Shown here: positions 40,806-49,309 of the stretch, one piece after another
Numbering within the stretch: position 1 is the first letter of the stretch
Layout of the letters: the number at the start of each line of letters is the position of its first letter
NCBI RefSeq assembly: GCF_017315945.1
Contig: NZ_JAFLWI010000011.1
Coordinates: 1-64,000 of the forward strand
Direction of reading: 5' to 3'
DNA from: Candidatus Enterococcus courvalinii
Lineage (GTDB): Bacteria > Bacillota > Bacilli > Lactobacillales > Enterococcaceae
Length of the DNA: 64,000 nt
Program-made: the position numbers and the translations under genes
The notes under the pieces: generated by a model
Told to the model about the DNA's origin: nothing
Databases searched by the model: none
Seen by the model: the letters and a program-made list of their open reading frames with translations, nothing else

Positions 40806-41186
40806 ACGCTTCGCTATGAAGTCTTTGTTTTAGAACAGAATATCCCACCTGAATGGGAATTTGATTTACTCGATACTAGTCAAAGAAATTATTTTTTACT
40901 TCTCGATGATCAAATCCCTGTTGCAACCTTACGTTATCAACTGAAAAACGAAACATGTTTTCAACCTGACCGTTTTTGTGTAGCAAAAGCCTACCGCAAA
41001 CAAGGAATTGGACGCTCACTTTTGTTCAAAGCAGAACAAGTTGCCAAAAATAATGGCTGCCGTTTAAGCTATTTAGTCGCTGAGCTAACAGCACAGTCTT
41101 TTTATGAGGGTTGTGGGTATCGTTCCTGTACATCTCCTTTTGAAGAAGATGGCATTCTTTGTATCGGGATGGAAAAAATTTTATGA
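40806..41186 (+). CDS. GNAT-family N-acetyltransferase without an ordinary start codon
   Basis: The open frame ends at 41186 (TGA) and encodes a clear GNAT fold: LRYEVFVLEQNIPPEWEFD at the front, then PVATLRY, the acetyl-CoA loop YRKQGIGRSLL, and SFYEGCGYRS near the end. No ATG, GTG or TTG lies at the front. AAGGAG is followed 7 nt later by ACG (40806), exactly where ATG would be expected, giving 126 aa; an in-frame TGA lies just upstream. Either ACG (or a nearby non-canonical codon) initiates, or ATG mutated to ACG and the gene is newly silenced. The body has no stop or frameshift. The substrate is unknown. Confidence 0.7.
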   Translation, partial: TLRYEVFVLEQNIPPEWEFDLLDTSQRNYFLLLDDQIPVATLRYQLKNETCFQPDRFCVAKAYRKQGIGRSLLFKAEQVAKNNGCRLSYLVAELTAQSFYEGCGYRSCTSPFEEDGILCIGMEKIL

Positions 41187-41266
41187 TTAGCTAACTCAAT
41201 AACAGTATAAACAAACTTAGACAAATCTAAAAAATCTGTTTGTCCTTAACGCTGATTTCAATATTA

Positions 41267-41317
41267 AAACCGCCTAAAATCAACGTTTTCAAAAAACGAA
41301 TTTTAGACGGTTTTTTT
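41267..41317 (+). terminator. Terminator after the GNAT gene
   Basis: AAACCGCCTAAAAT pairs with ATTTTAGACGGTTT and is followed by a U-run; an inner AACGTTTT/AAAACG pairing extends it. Confidence 0.8.
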
Positions 41318-41359
41318 CTTGAATATTTTTGTCCCAGAGACTCTTTTTTACGAATAAAC

Positions 41360-41475
41360 GGTGTTCAAGAAGTAACTCCTTCCAAATAAGCCTAAATTTC
41401 ACAAAAATTTGAGAAGTAATTTCTGAAAATTTATTCTTATTTATTGGAGTTGAACACTTCTTTCCCAACCTTTTT
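41360..41475 (-). repeat. Palindromic repeat, copy E (tandem array)
   Basis: Read leftward: AAAAAGGTTGGGAAAGAAGTG, then TTCAACTCCAATAAATAAG in the left arm and GGAGTTACTTCTTGAACACCG at the end. Most diverged of the three tandem copies at this site. Confidence 0.7.
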
Positions 41476-41478
41476 CTC

Positions 41479-41596
41479 GGTGTTCACAAAACAACTCCTC
41501 AAGATAGCTTGCATTCACTACAAAATATGAGAAGCTATTTCGAGTGTCTGCTCACTATCTAGTCGGAGCTGAGCGTTTTGAGCCACAACCTTTTTT
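41479..41596 (-). repeat. Palindromic repeat, copy D (tandem array)
   Basis: Leftward AAGGTTGTGGCTCAAAACG, AGCTCCGACTAGATAGTGAGC, central GAAATAGCTTC, then AGCTATCTTGAGGAGTTGTT and GTGAACACCGAGAAA. CTCCGACTAGATAG pairs with CTATCTTGAGGAG. Confidence 0.78.
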
Positions 41597-41599
41597 CTC

Positions 41600-41716
41600 G
41601 GTGTTCCCCAAGCAACTTCTCGAAATAATTCATAACTGTCCAAAAACATAAATAGCTATTTTTGTCAGTTCTTCATTATTTTTTCGAAGCTGAACGCTTG
41701 GAGCCACAACCTTTTT
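41600..41716 (-). repeat. Palindromic repeat, copy C (abuts cshB)
   Basis: Starts at the cshB stop codon: leftward AAAGGTTGTGGCTCCAAGC, AGCTTCGAAAAAATAATGAAG, a GACAAAAATAGCTATTT centre, then ATTATTTCGAGAAGTTGC and TTGGGGAACACCGAG. Very like copy A at 32191. Copies E, D and C begin 119-121 nt apart. Confidence 0.82.
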
Positions 41717-43064
41717 ATTTGTGTGAATTTTTTTTGTTTTTACGCGCTGTTCGTGACTGCTGACGACGTTCGATTTTACGTTCTTGTTTGTTCTTTTCAG
41801 CAATCGCCCAATCGATTTTCTTCTTGTATCCAGGTTTGATTTTTTTCTTTTTCTTTTTCACTAAACCAATCAAGGTTGGATCCAACGTGTCTTTTGATTT
41901 TTCACGTTTTGTTCGACGATTTCGGTCATAGGTTTTCACGATTTCACCGTCTTTGATTTCTTTTGGTTCAAATTTTACGCCTAAAGTTTCCAACATATCG
42001 ATTGCTTGTTCATCACTTGGTGAATAAAGTGTGATTGCCGTTCCTTTAAGACCGTTTCTTCCTGTTCGACCGACGCGGTGAATGAAGAAATCTGTATCTT
42101 CAGGAATCTCTGCATTGATCACATGTGAGACCCCTTCAATGTCGATTCCACGTGCAGCAAGATCGGTTGCTACTACATATTGAAATTCTAGATCTTGCAC
42201 TTGGCGCATGACACGTTTACGTTCACGAGGAGTAATACCACCATGGATTTTCGCAACTTTTAAGCCTTTTTTCTTCAAGTAATCTGCAATTTCATCAACA
42301 TGTTGTTTCGTATTTGCAAATACAATCGCTAAATATGGATGACCAATTGTCAATAATTGATAGATCATTTTGTTTTTGTCTTTGCCTTTTGTCGACATCA
42401 ACCAGTTTTCGATGTCTTCTGAAATAATTGCTTTTGGTTTGATCTCTTCGATAACAGGATTTTGCATATATTTACGTAAAAATGGGCGTAGTTTTTCTGG
42501 GATTGTTGCTGAGAATACTAAAAATTGAACTTTTTCAGGTAAACGACCTGCGATTTGATCGACTTCATTTAAGAATCCCATATCCAATGTCATATCTGCT
42601 TCATCTACAACAAATGCAAATGCTGTATGGATTTTTAACGCTTGCTCGTTCATCATATCTAGAATACGACCTGGTGTTCCAACCACGACATGCGGTTGTT
42701 GGTGACGTAAACGATCAAGTTGGCGTTGCTTATCCGTTCCACCAACAAAATTGCTGACACGAATTTCTGGCGCTGAAAACTGTGCAAGCTGATTAGCAGC
42801 TTTGTAAATTTGTGCAGCTAGCTCACGACTTGGGGCAGTAATGACTACTTGGACTTCTTCCTTTGTAGCATCAATTTTATTAAATAGTGGTAATAAAAAT
42901 GTATGTGTTTTTCCAGAACCTGTTTGTGATTGACCAACAATATTTTTTCCTTTGGCAATCAGTGGAATCAATTTCTCTTGTACTTCCGTTGGTTGCACAA
43001 AGCCTTTTGCTGTCAATGCTTCGTTAATAAATGGTTGAAAGTTGAATTTATCAAAATTATTCAT
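41715..43064 (-). CDS. cshB: DEAD-box RNA helicase, CshB-like
   Basis: Cold-adaptation and RNA-decay helicase. Motifs in order: Q motif FVQPTEVQEKLIP, motif I SQTGSGKT, Ia APSRELAAQ, Ib TPGRILD, II VDEADMTLD (DEAD), III SAT, IV IVFANTK, V ATDLAARGID, VI HRVGRTGRNG. A strongly basic C-terminal tail (~390-449, KKKKKKIKPGYKKK) probably binds RNA. 449 aa, CshB rather than CshA size. The stop codon touches repeat copy C, which may act as its 3' hairpin. Confidence 0.9.
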   Translation of the reverse strand: MNNFDKFNFQPFINEALTAKGFVQPTEVQEKLIPLIAKGKNIVGQSQTGSGKTHTFLLPLFNKIDATKEEVQVVITAPSRELAAQIYKAANQLAQFSAPEIRVSNFVGGTDKQRQLDRLRHQQPHVVVGTPGRILDMMNEQALKIHTAFAFVVDEADMTLDMGFLNEVDQIAGRLPEKVQFLVFSATIPEKLRPFLRKYMQNPVIEEIKPKAIISEDIENWLMSTKGKDKNKMIYQLLTIGHPYLAIVFANTKQHVDEIADYLKKKGLKVAKIHGGITPRERKRVMRQVQDLEFQYVVATDLAARGIDIEGVSHVINAEIPEDTDFFIHRVGRTGRNGLKGTAITLYSPSDEQAIDMLETLGVKFEPKEIKDGEIVKTYDRNRRTKREKSKDTLDPTLIGLVKKKKKKIKPGYKKKIDWAIAEKNKQERKIERRQQSRTARKNKKNSHK

Positions 43065-43190
43065 CTATGCACCTCTTCTCTTTAATTTTTCACGACTTTG
43101 GCATTATAACACAGCCCCATCATTTTTGCTCTCTTATTCTAAAACAAGCGACCGTTCTTTCTCTACCATCTTTTGTTAGAAATGCTTAGT

Positions 43191-44330
43191 TCATTTATTT
43201 TTGATCGTACTGATTGTATAGGTGTGGCTAGCTTTCTCATAAAACAAGACACTTTTTTTCCTGATGAATGAAAGCACAAGATTCAAGACGAAAATTCCTT
43301 GTGCAAACAACAAACCCATAAAAATAAAAACTGCAGTCATTTGTAATACACCCGTTGATTGATCCATAATTTGTTGTGAAAATTGGATTCCTCGACCTAA
43401 TCCATAAAATAGGAAATAAAGATAGCCGTATCGAATCAACAATGCTTTGAACGAAATTCGTTCCTTTTGTTCTTCCACAACTTGAATACGTACAACTTTT
43501 TTTCCAAGTGTCTTGCCGTTAGTCACATACGTCAACACTATGAAGTACAAGAACACTTCTAAGAAAATCCACTCACCATTCGTTGTAACGACATCTTTTT
43601 TGAACATTAATTGTAGCAAAATGGAAATGACACTATCTACTATGCCCAAAAATACCCAATCAATCAAATAAGCAACCAATCTTCTTGTTAAGGAAACTTT
43701 CTGACCCTTCTCATAAGATACCTCATCCATTCTCGCTCTTGTTGGCAACATAAAGGTGAAGATTGGCGTCATAAGATAGCCCAGTGCTCCGCCTAACGTA
43801 TTGTGAAGCAAATCATTGACATCAAACAAACGATAGGGTCTAGGGTAAATAAAATACAGTCCACTTAATTGTGTAAGCTCAAAAAACAAAGACAAACAAA
43901 AGCTAGCAATAATTGTTTTCACAAAAGATAATCTAAAATAATATCTGAGATAAATTCCAAAGGGTACGAGCAATAAAATGTTAAATACCGGCTCTAAAAA
44001 AACACTTTGTTTCATTGCAGCTAAGTAAGTGCTTGGATCATGAATGTTTAAAACCGTTTGACTCCAAAAATGGCGCCATGAAGCAAACAACTCTAACTCC
44101 ATCTTAGGGCCTGTCATCTGCGCGACCGCTTCCCTTGCTGGTAACGGCAAAATAACTAAAAAGTACGCACACAATAGGTAAAATACAAAAGAATAGAGAA
44201 TAATTCCTCGAGATAAGAGAAATGTGCCATATTTACGGTATTCATAAATAAAGAAGACCGAAGAAATTGCTAATGCTAAAAATGGAAATACTAATAACGC
44301 AAACCGAATTGGTTCAATATAACTTGCCAT
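43191..44330 (-). CDS. VanZ-RDD fusion membrane protein
   Basis: The N-terminal ~200 residues form a VanZ-like domain with about five helices and FNILLLVPFGIYLRYYF, SLFFELTQLSGLY and VNDLLHNTLGGALGYL. After a short linker, residues ~215-370 form an RDD domain (LTRRLVAYLIDWVFLG, TYVTNGKTLGKKVVRIQVV). VanZ of Tn1546 gives low-level teicoplanin resistance, but chromosomal VanZ-like proteins are common and this one should not be read as a resistance gene. The ATG at 44330 has GGTGGG upstream. Confidence 0.85.
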   Translation of the reverse strand: MASYIEPIRFALLVFPFLALAISSVFFIYEYRKYGTFLLSRGIILYSFVFYLLCAYFLVILPLPAREAVAQMTGPKMELELFASWRHFWSQTVLNIHDPSTYLAAMKQSVFLEPVFNILLLVPFGIYLRYYFRLSFVKTIIASFCLSLFFELTQLSGLYFIYPRPYRLFDVNDLLHNTLGGALGYLMTPIFTFMLPTRARMDEVSYEKGQKVSLTRRLVAYLIDWVFLGIVDSVISILLQLMFKKDVVTTNGEWIFLEVFLYFIVLTYVTNGKTLGKKVVRIQVVEEQKERISFKALLIRYGYLYFLFYGLGRGIQFSQQIMDQSTGVLQMTAVFIFMGLLFAQGIFVLNLVLSFIRKKSVLFYEKASHTYTISTIKNK

Positions 44331-44475
44331 AACAGCCCACCACACTTTTTATAAATTTTCTTGATTTTCAATGTATATTTTATCAATCGCTTCAATACTT
44401 AAGCAAGTACGACGCTATTATTTCTCAATTCAACCAATTTGAAGTATCATAAATGGTATATGAGGAGGTGTCGAA

Positions 44476-44802
44476 GTGCTGAATTTCTACTTTGTCTTTG
44501 GAGTTCCGATTTTTTTATTCGCACTGTATTTAGGTTTTGCGTATCTACGCAAGAAAACCAAAATCCATTATCTAGGTTTTATTTTGTTGATTATTTCCGG
44601 CTTTATGTTCGTTTTCAACCTACAAACATGGCAACAAGCCGCCACCGAGATGCAGAACATTTCGTCACAAACACTTTCCGCACAAATTGGCTATCCAGTT
44701 TATCTAATCTGGGTACCGATCATTGTAGCTGGTTGCTTATTCCTCTTAAATCTGTTTCGTGGCTATCGTCGCTTAACAAGTTTTAAAAGGAAAAACACTT
44801 AG
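44476..44802 (+). CDS. Hypothetical three-helix membrane protein (108 aa)
   Basis: Not recognised. Three predicted transmembrane helices (~4-24, ~32-48, ~74-94) with short basic loops (YLRKKTK, RGYRRLTSFKRK). A GTG start at 44476 follows GAGGAGG with 7-nt spacing, a strong argument that it is real. Monocistronic, with a terminator 16 nt after its stop, and divergent from the VanZ-RDD gene. Confidence 0.75.
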   Translation: MLNFYFVFGVPIFLFALYLGFAYLRKKTKIHYLGFILLIISGFMFVFNLQTWQQAATEMQNISSQTLSAQIGYPVYLIWVPIIVAGCLFLLNLFRGYRRLTSFKRKNT

Positions 44803-44817
44803 CTTTTTCCTAACATA

Positions 44818-44846
44818 AATACTACAACGACTGTTGTGGTATTTTG
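44818..44846 (+). terminator. Terminator after the 108-aa gene
   Basis: AATACTACAAC, 4-nt loop, GTTGTGGTATT then TTGTTTTT. Confidence 0.8.
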
Positions 44847-44876
44847 TTTTTACATACAAGTTTACATAATAAATAA

Positions 44877-45554
44877 TTAGTTAACATTTTCCCGTTTGCT
44901 CAATGAGTCGCTTGTATTCTCCCACTCATGATAAAATTCTTTTAAAAAATCCCGCATAAATTGTTCACGACGTTGCGCTTCTGCTTTTCCATAAACAGTA
45001 TTCATTTGCGCAGGCAATAAAAACAACTTTTCATAAAAATGATTGATAACGGTAGAACCTTTACGATAATCGGTTTTGTTCACATACGTTTGCGGCAGCA
45101 TCTCAGGATCATGAATGGGGTGTCCATGTCCCCCTCCAAAATAGGCTGTTCGCAAAATCCCAATTGCGCCTAAAGCATCAAGCCGATCTGCATCTTGAAC
45201 AATTTTTCCTTCAATCGTTAGTTCTTTCGCATTTTCTCCAAGACTTTTAGAAAAGGACATATTTTCAATAATAGCAAAAATTGCGGTGATTTGATGCTCG
45301 GTTAAATCAATTGCTTTTAAAAAAGTTACTAATTCTTTTTTCGCCTGTTCTTCATCAGACACGACCTTGTCATCAATCGTATCGTGAAGATAAGCTGCCG
45401 CCAAGGTGATTTCTCGATTAGCAGTTGGCTCCGTTGCTAAAATATCTGTTGCTAACTGAACAACTCGCTTCGTGTGATCTGCTCCATGACCTGTTTGATC
45501 GTTTTTCAATTGGTTAAAACTATATGCAGCTATCTTTTTTAATTTTTCGTCCAT
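44877..45554 (-). CDS. HD-domain phosphohydrolase (YpgQ-like)
   Basis: 225 aa. GHGADHTKRVVQLA gives the first His residues, AAAYLHDTIDDKV the HD pair, and QDADRLDALGAIGI the distal Asp; this order is typical of the YpgQ/YedJ group, whose B. subtilis member has nucleotide pyrophosphohydrolase activity. The substrate here is unproven. No close upstream gene; probably transcribed alone. Confidence 0.82.
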   Translation of the reverse strand: MDEKLKKIAAYSFNQLKNDQTGHGADHTKRVVQLATDILATEPTANREITLAAAYLHDTIDDKVVSDEEQAKKELVTFLKAIDLTEHQITAIFAIIENMSFSKSLGENAKELTIEGKIVQDADRLDALGAIGILRTAYFGGGHGHPIHDPEMLPQTYVNKTDYRKGSTVINHFYEKLFLLPAQMNTVYGKAEAQRREQFMRDFLKEFYHEWENTSDSLSKRENVN

Positions 45555-45608
45555 TGGTCTACTCCCTCACTTATTTTTCTCCTCATTTTTGACAAATTCA
45601 TCCAACAG

Positions 45609-45645
45609 AAAAAGTCTGGAACAAATGAAGCAATGTTCCAGACTT
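45609..45645 (-). terminator. Terminator after the M32 carboxypeptidase
   Basis: Leftward AAGTCTGGAACA, loop, TGTTCCAGACTTTTT. Confidence 0.9.
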
Positions 45646-45651
45646 CCAGTT

Positions 45652-47148
45652 TTAGTTTACTTGATATACATTGAAGTATAGGTCACGCATATATTCAATC
45701 AAATAATTAGGATTTAGTGATTCATTTGTAGCATCCTGAATCAACTGGTTTGGTTTTCTTGAAGCACCATATTGGTGAATATGTGTTTCCATCCACTTCT
45801 TGATTGGTGAATAATCATCTGAAGCTAAAACTTCATCAATCGACAACTCTTTTTCTAATGCATGTAATAGTTGCGCTGCATACATATATCCAAGAGCATA
45901 TGAAGGAAAATAACCAAAGCTTGCACCTGACCAGTGAACATCTTGGAGAATTCCTTCGAGATCATTCGTTGGTCGTACACCTAAATATTCTTCGTATTTT
46001 TGATTCCAGACTTCTGGAAGTTCAGCAATTGCTAAATTTTCGTTGAAAATCATTTTTTCAATTTCGTAGCGAATAATAATATGCAGCGGATAAGTTAAGC
46101 TATCTGCTTCAATTCGGATCAAACTTGCTCGTGTACGCTTCAATGAACGATAAAAATCAGTAAATTCAATATCTGCAAATGTTCCTTCTGCACATTCTTG
46201 GAAGAAAGGATATTGTTTTTCCCAGAAGCTTCGATTGCTTCCGACAATAATTTCATTGAATAAAGATTGTGATTCATGGATGCCCATTGATGCACCTTGA
46301 TACACGGGTGTATACGCATATTTATCGTCAATATCTTGTTCATACATTCCGTGGCCTGCTTCATGGATGACTCCAAAGACAGCCATTTGAAAATCATGTT
46401 CATTCCAACGAGTCGTGATTCGTGCATCGTTGGGATTGATTCCAGTCATAAATGGATGAATCGTATCATCTAAACGTCCTCGGCTAAAATCATAGCCTAA
46501 TTGTTCAATAACACCCACAACGAAACGTTTTTGTTGTTCTTTCGTCATTTTTCGTGAAAGAAAACTGGTTTCAGGTTCTGTCCCTTTTTCACTGATTTCT
46601 TGACGAATAGACATGATTCCATCTTTTAATTGCGCAAATACTTTGTCTAGAATTTCAACAGTCATACCTGGTTCATACTGATTCAACAGCACATCATACG
46701 CCGTCTTTTCATCTTTCTGCCAATAAGGAATCAATTCTTTAGTCAACTCAATATTTTGTGTCAATGCCGATTCAAAATCAGCAAACTGTTTTGTTTCTCG
46801 TGATTTTTGCCATTGTCCATGTGCAGAAGAAATTGCTGCGCTATATTTTGTCATCAGTTCTTTAGGCACGTTATGTTCTAGTTCAAAGTCTTCTTTCACT
46901 TTTCGATACGCAGCTTGTCCTACTTCAGATAATTCATCTGGATGCTCGCCAAAATAAGCAAGTGCTTCCTCGATTTTAGGTCCTACTTTTTTTGCAAAGT
47001 AAAGACTGTACAAGTAACTATCAACAGCACTACGGTATTCACTGGCTTTTTCAGGCATCCCTGTCTGTGTATCCCAGTCCAAAATCCCTAATGCTTGTTG
47101 CAAGAGATTAATTTCTTTTAATTCTTGTAAAAATTCTGTTTCTTTCAT
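45652..47148 (-). CDS. Carboxypeptidase Taq (M32 family metallopeptidase)
   Basis: Zinc carboxypeptidase of the thermostable Taq type, cytoplasmic. The zinc site HEAGHGMYEQ is at ~residue 265 with the downstream Glu in GIHESQSLFNE; the GILDWDTQTGMPEKASEYRS opening and IRYEIEKMIFNENLA are conserved. 498 aa, full length. A strong terminator follows. Confidence 0.94.
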   Translation of the reverse strand: MKETEFLQELKEINLLQQALGILDWDTQTGMPEKASEYRSAVDSYLYSLYFAKKVGPKIEEALAYFGEHPDELSEVGQAAYRKVKEDFELEHNVPKELMTKYSAAISSAHGQWQKSRETKQFADFESALTQNIELTKELIPYWQKDEKTAYDVLLNQYEPGMTVEILDKVFAQLKDGIMSIRQEISEKGTEPETSFLSRKMTKEQQKRFVVGVIEQLGYDFSRGRLDDTIHPFMTGINPNDARITTRWNEHDFQMAVFGVIHEAGHGMYEQDIDDKYAYTPVYQGASMGIHESQSLFNEIIVGSNRSFWEKQYPFFQECAEGTFADIEFTDFYRSLKRTRASLIRIEADSLTYPLHIIIRYEIEKMIFNENLAIAELPEVWNQKYEEYLGVRPTNDLEGILQDVHWSGASFGYFPSYALGYMYAAQLLHALEKELSIDEVLASDDYSPIKKWMETHIHQYGASRKPNQLIQDATNESLNPNYLIEYMRDLYFNVYQVN

Positions 47149-47186
47149 CTGTCATTCCTCCAAAAATCCAAATTTAAAAACAAATC

Positions 47187-48350
47187 CTAGTCTTCTTTTT
47201 TCACACGTGGCGGACGTGTTCCCCAATACTGGAATAAATCGGTACGTAAAGCACCGTTATATAATTTACGTTTTTTCGTTGCTTTTTGTCCGTAATATTC
47301 TTCAAATGCTAAATCACTGGTCAAGATATATTTGCTCCACGTTTTCAGTGGTCTAAATACATCACCCATTTCTCGATACAGTTTACGAACTGTTTCTTCC
47401 TCACCTAACCGTTCTCCGTAGGGTGGATTAGCAACGATTACGCCATATTCCTTATCCGTTTTGAAATCTTTCAATGCTTGTTGCTTAAAGGTAATGGAAT
47501 CTCCCAATCCAATTTCCTCGGCATTTGCTTTGGCGATTTCAATCATTCGTCCATTAATATCTGAACCAGTAATATCTAGTTCTACATCGTAATCAGCCTG
47601 TTCTTCTGCAGTAGCACGGACTTCTTCCATGATATTATTGTCAAACCATTCCCATGATTCACAAGCAAACTCACGATTAAATCCTGGTGCAATATTATGT
47701 CCAATCAAGGCTGCTTCGATACAAATAGTACCAGAACCGCACACAGGATCATAAAAAGGACGATCTTTACGCCAAGTTGTTAACGCTACTAATGCCGCAG
47801 CCATGTTTTCTTTTAATGGTGCGCCACCTTTTTCTAAACGATAACCGCGTTTAAATAGACTTGGTCCTGTTGTATCTAAAGTAATCAGCACATGGTCTTT
47901 CAACAAAGCAACTTCTAGTTGAAAATGAGCGCCTGTTTCCGTTAACGGCACAGAAGCTGGACGATGATAATACGTGCGCAAACGATCAACGATTGCTTTC
48001 TTAGTGATTGCTTGGCAATCTGGTGTACTATATAATTTTGATTTGATTGATTTTCCAGCAACTGGAAATTCTGCATCTAAAGGTAAAAAGTCCTCCCATG
48101 GCAAAGCTTTCACATTTTCAAATAATTCATCAAAGGTAAATGCGTCGAACTCCCCAACGACGATTTTGACACGGTCTGCTGTACGTAACCATAGGTTAGT
48201 TGTTGCGATTGTTTCCATTGTACCTTCAAAGCGAGCTCGCCCATTTTCTACTTGACAATCAATTCCCAAATCACGTAGTTCTTTTCCAACAAGAGCTTCT
48301 AAACCGCTTGCGGCAGTTGCTACAAGGTTAAATTTTCTATTTTTATCCAT
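47187..48350 (-). CDS. RlmL-like 23S rRNA N2-guanine methyltransferase (YpsC family)
   Basis: SAM-dependent RNA methylase. N-terminal THUMP domain (~5-160), then a Rossmann methylase with FYDPVCGSGTICIEAALI and the NPPYGERL catalytic motif. 387 aa from the ATG at 48350, which has GGAGAC upstream. A frame 43 codons longer runs into rnpB and is rejected. Next to rnpB and gpsB, as in other Firmicutes. Confidence 0.92.
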   Translation of the reverse strand: MDKNRKFNLVATAASGLEALVGKELRDLGIDCQVENGRARFEGTMETIATTNLWLRTADRVKIVVGEFDAFTFDELFENVKALPWEDFLPLDAEFPVAGKSIKSKLYSTPDCQAITKKAIVDRLRTYYHRPASVPLTETGAHFQLEVALLKDHVLITLDTTGPSLFKRGYRLEKGGAPLKENMAAALVALTTWRKDRPFYDPVCGSGTICIEAALIGHNIAPGFNREFACESWEWFDNNIMEEVRATAEEQADYDVELDITGSDINGRMIEIAKANAEEIGLGDSITFKQQALKDFKTDKEYGVIVANPPYGERLGEEETVRKLYREMGDVFRPLKTWSKYILTSDLAFEEYYGQKATKKRKLYNGALRTDLFQYWGTRPPRVKKED

Positions 48351-48368
48351 ACTAGTCTCCTTATTTAT

Positions 48369-48400
48369 AAAAAAAACCTTCACAACATCGTTGGAAGGTA
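48369..48400 (-). terminator. Terminator after rnpB
   Basis: Leftward ACCTTCCAAC, short loop, GTTGTGAAGGT and eight U. Confidence 0.85.
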
Positions 48401-48413
48401 TTCCCTGATTATT

Positions 48414-48790
48414 GCGATTTTCTGTAAGCCATGTTTTGTCCTTTATTCCTCCAGGGAGAAGAAATAAAGGGGTAACCATCTATCTGCAGTTTACCTGCCC
48501 TTTTGCCTTGTTCTGATTCCTAGCAAAAAGCGCCCCTACCATTGTTTGGGTTGCTCGCTCGAGGGGTTTACCGCGTTCCACCGAATAAGTTTCCCGATTC
48601 GCTTCGTCACTGTGGCACTTTCAAGGATACTAAAGCATAGCCGAAGCCTTAGCTCGTTTTCCTGCCGTTACTCCTAAGAGTACCTTAGCTTATCTTTTCG
48701 CTAAGCACGAACACTACAGACATCACAGTCTGTGCGAGCATGGACTTTCCTCAGCCTGATCAAGTCAGACCGCGATTACCCGAAAACCGC
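48414..48790 (-). ncRNA. rnpB: RNase P RNA, class B (Bacillus type)
   Basis: Catalytic RNA that matures tRNA 5' ends. The minus strand contains the universal core GAGGAAAGTCCATGCTCGC near the 5' end and the matching ACAGAA region near the 3' end. The ends close as helix P1 (GCGGTTTTC at 48790 with GAAAATCGC at 48414), giving ~377 nt. It lies between gpsB and the RlmL-like gene and is followed by a terminator. Confidence 0.95.
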
Positions 48791-48804
48791 AAAAAATTCA
48801 TTAA

Positions 48805-49215
48805 TTAAAATTGACGTGTTTTTTCGTTGTCATCACTTGCATCCGCATTTGTATAGTTGCCTGCATTAGGTTGTGCAGAAGCAGCTGGCGTTGCTTGGTC
48901 AAGTTTTTTTCCAAAAACCTCACGTTCAAGATTTGACAAACGTTTCAAGATATCAAAGTTTGTTACTGCCGTACTCTTAGGTGCTTCTGTTGGTTGCACA
49001 CGAGTTTGTGTTCCTTGTGTTTTTGATAGCTGAGCAACTTTTGCACTCAAACGATCATTTTCTTCTTGTAAAGCAAGGAGTTCTTTGCTGTATGCTTCAT
49101 AATCTTTAATGATATTGTCCAAAAATTCGTCAACTTCAATTGGATCATATCCACGCATTTTGGTTTTGAATTCTTGTTGTAAAATGTCTTTTGGACTATA
49201 AATCAAATTCGCCAT
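48805..49215 (-). CDS. gpsB: Cell-division regulator GpsB (DivIVA-like)
   Basis: Adaptor linking peptidoglycan synthases to the division site. The N-terminal DivIVA-type segment YSPKDILQQEFKTKMRGYDPIEVDEFLD is followed by a coiled coil (~30-65), a flexible middle, and the C-terminal trimerising FDILKRLSNLEREVFG helix. 136 aa. PBP1A, a known GpsB client in relatives, is encoded ~1.3 kb away. Confidence 0.95.
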   Translation of the reverse strand: MANLIYSPKDILQQEFKTKMRGYDPIEVDEFLDNIIKDYEAYSKELLALQEENDRLSAKVAQLSKTQGTQTRVQPTEAPKSTAVTNFDILKRLSNLEREVFGKKLDQATPAASAQPNAGNYTNADASDDNEKTRQF

Positions 49216-49309
49216 ATTTACACCTCTATTTAATTCTCGTTTACATTATAACTTTTCTACTTTTCCCATTGTATCGGAAAAATAACTATAAATCAAACAC
49301 TATCTCCTT

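Noticed and set aside
41187-41714. CRISPR array in the repeat-rich gap
   Set aside because: Units are ~120 bp, divergent and palindromic throughout, with no short identical repeats or unique spacers and no cas genes.
43191-44330. Glycopeptide resistance gene (VanZ)
   Set aside because: Only a VanZ-like domain fused to RDD; no vanHAX-type genes nearby, so no resistance role is supported.
44439-44786. 115-aa frame overlapping the 108-aa membrane protein
   Set aside because: The alternative frame at 44476 has a GAGGAGG site, a plausible membrane topology and a terminator; this one has none.
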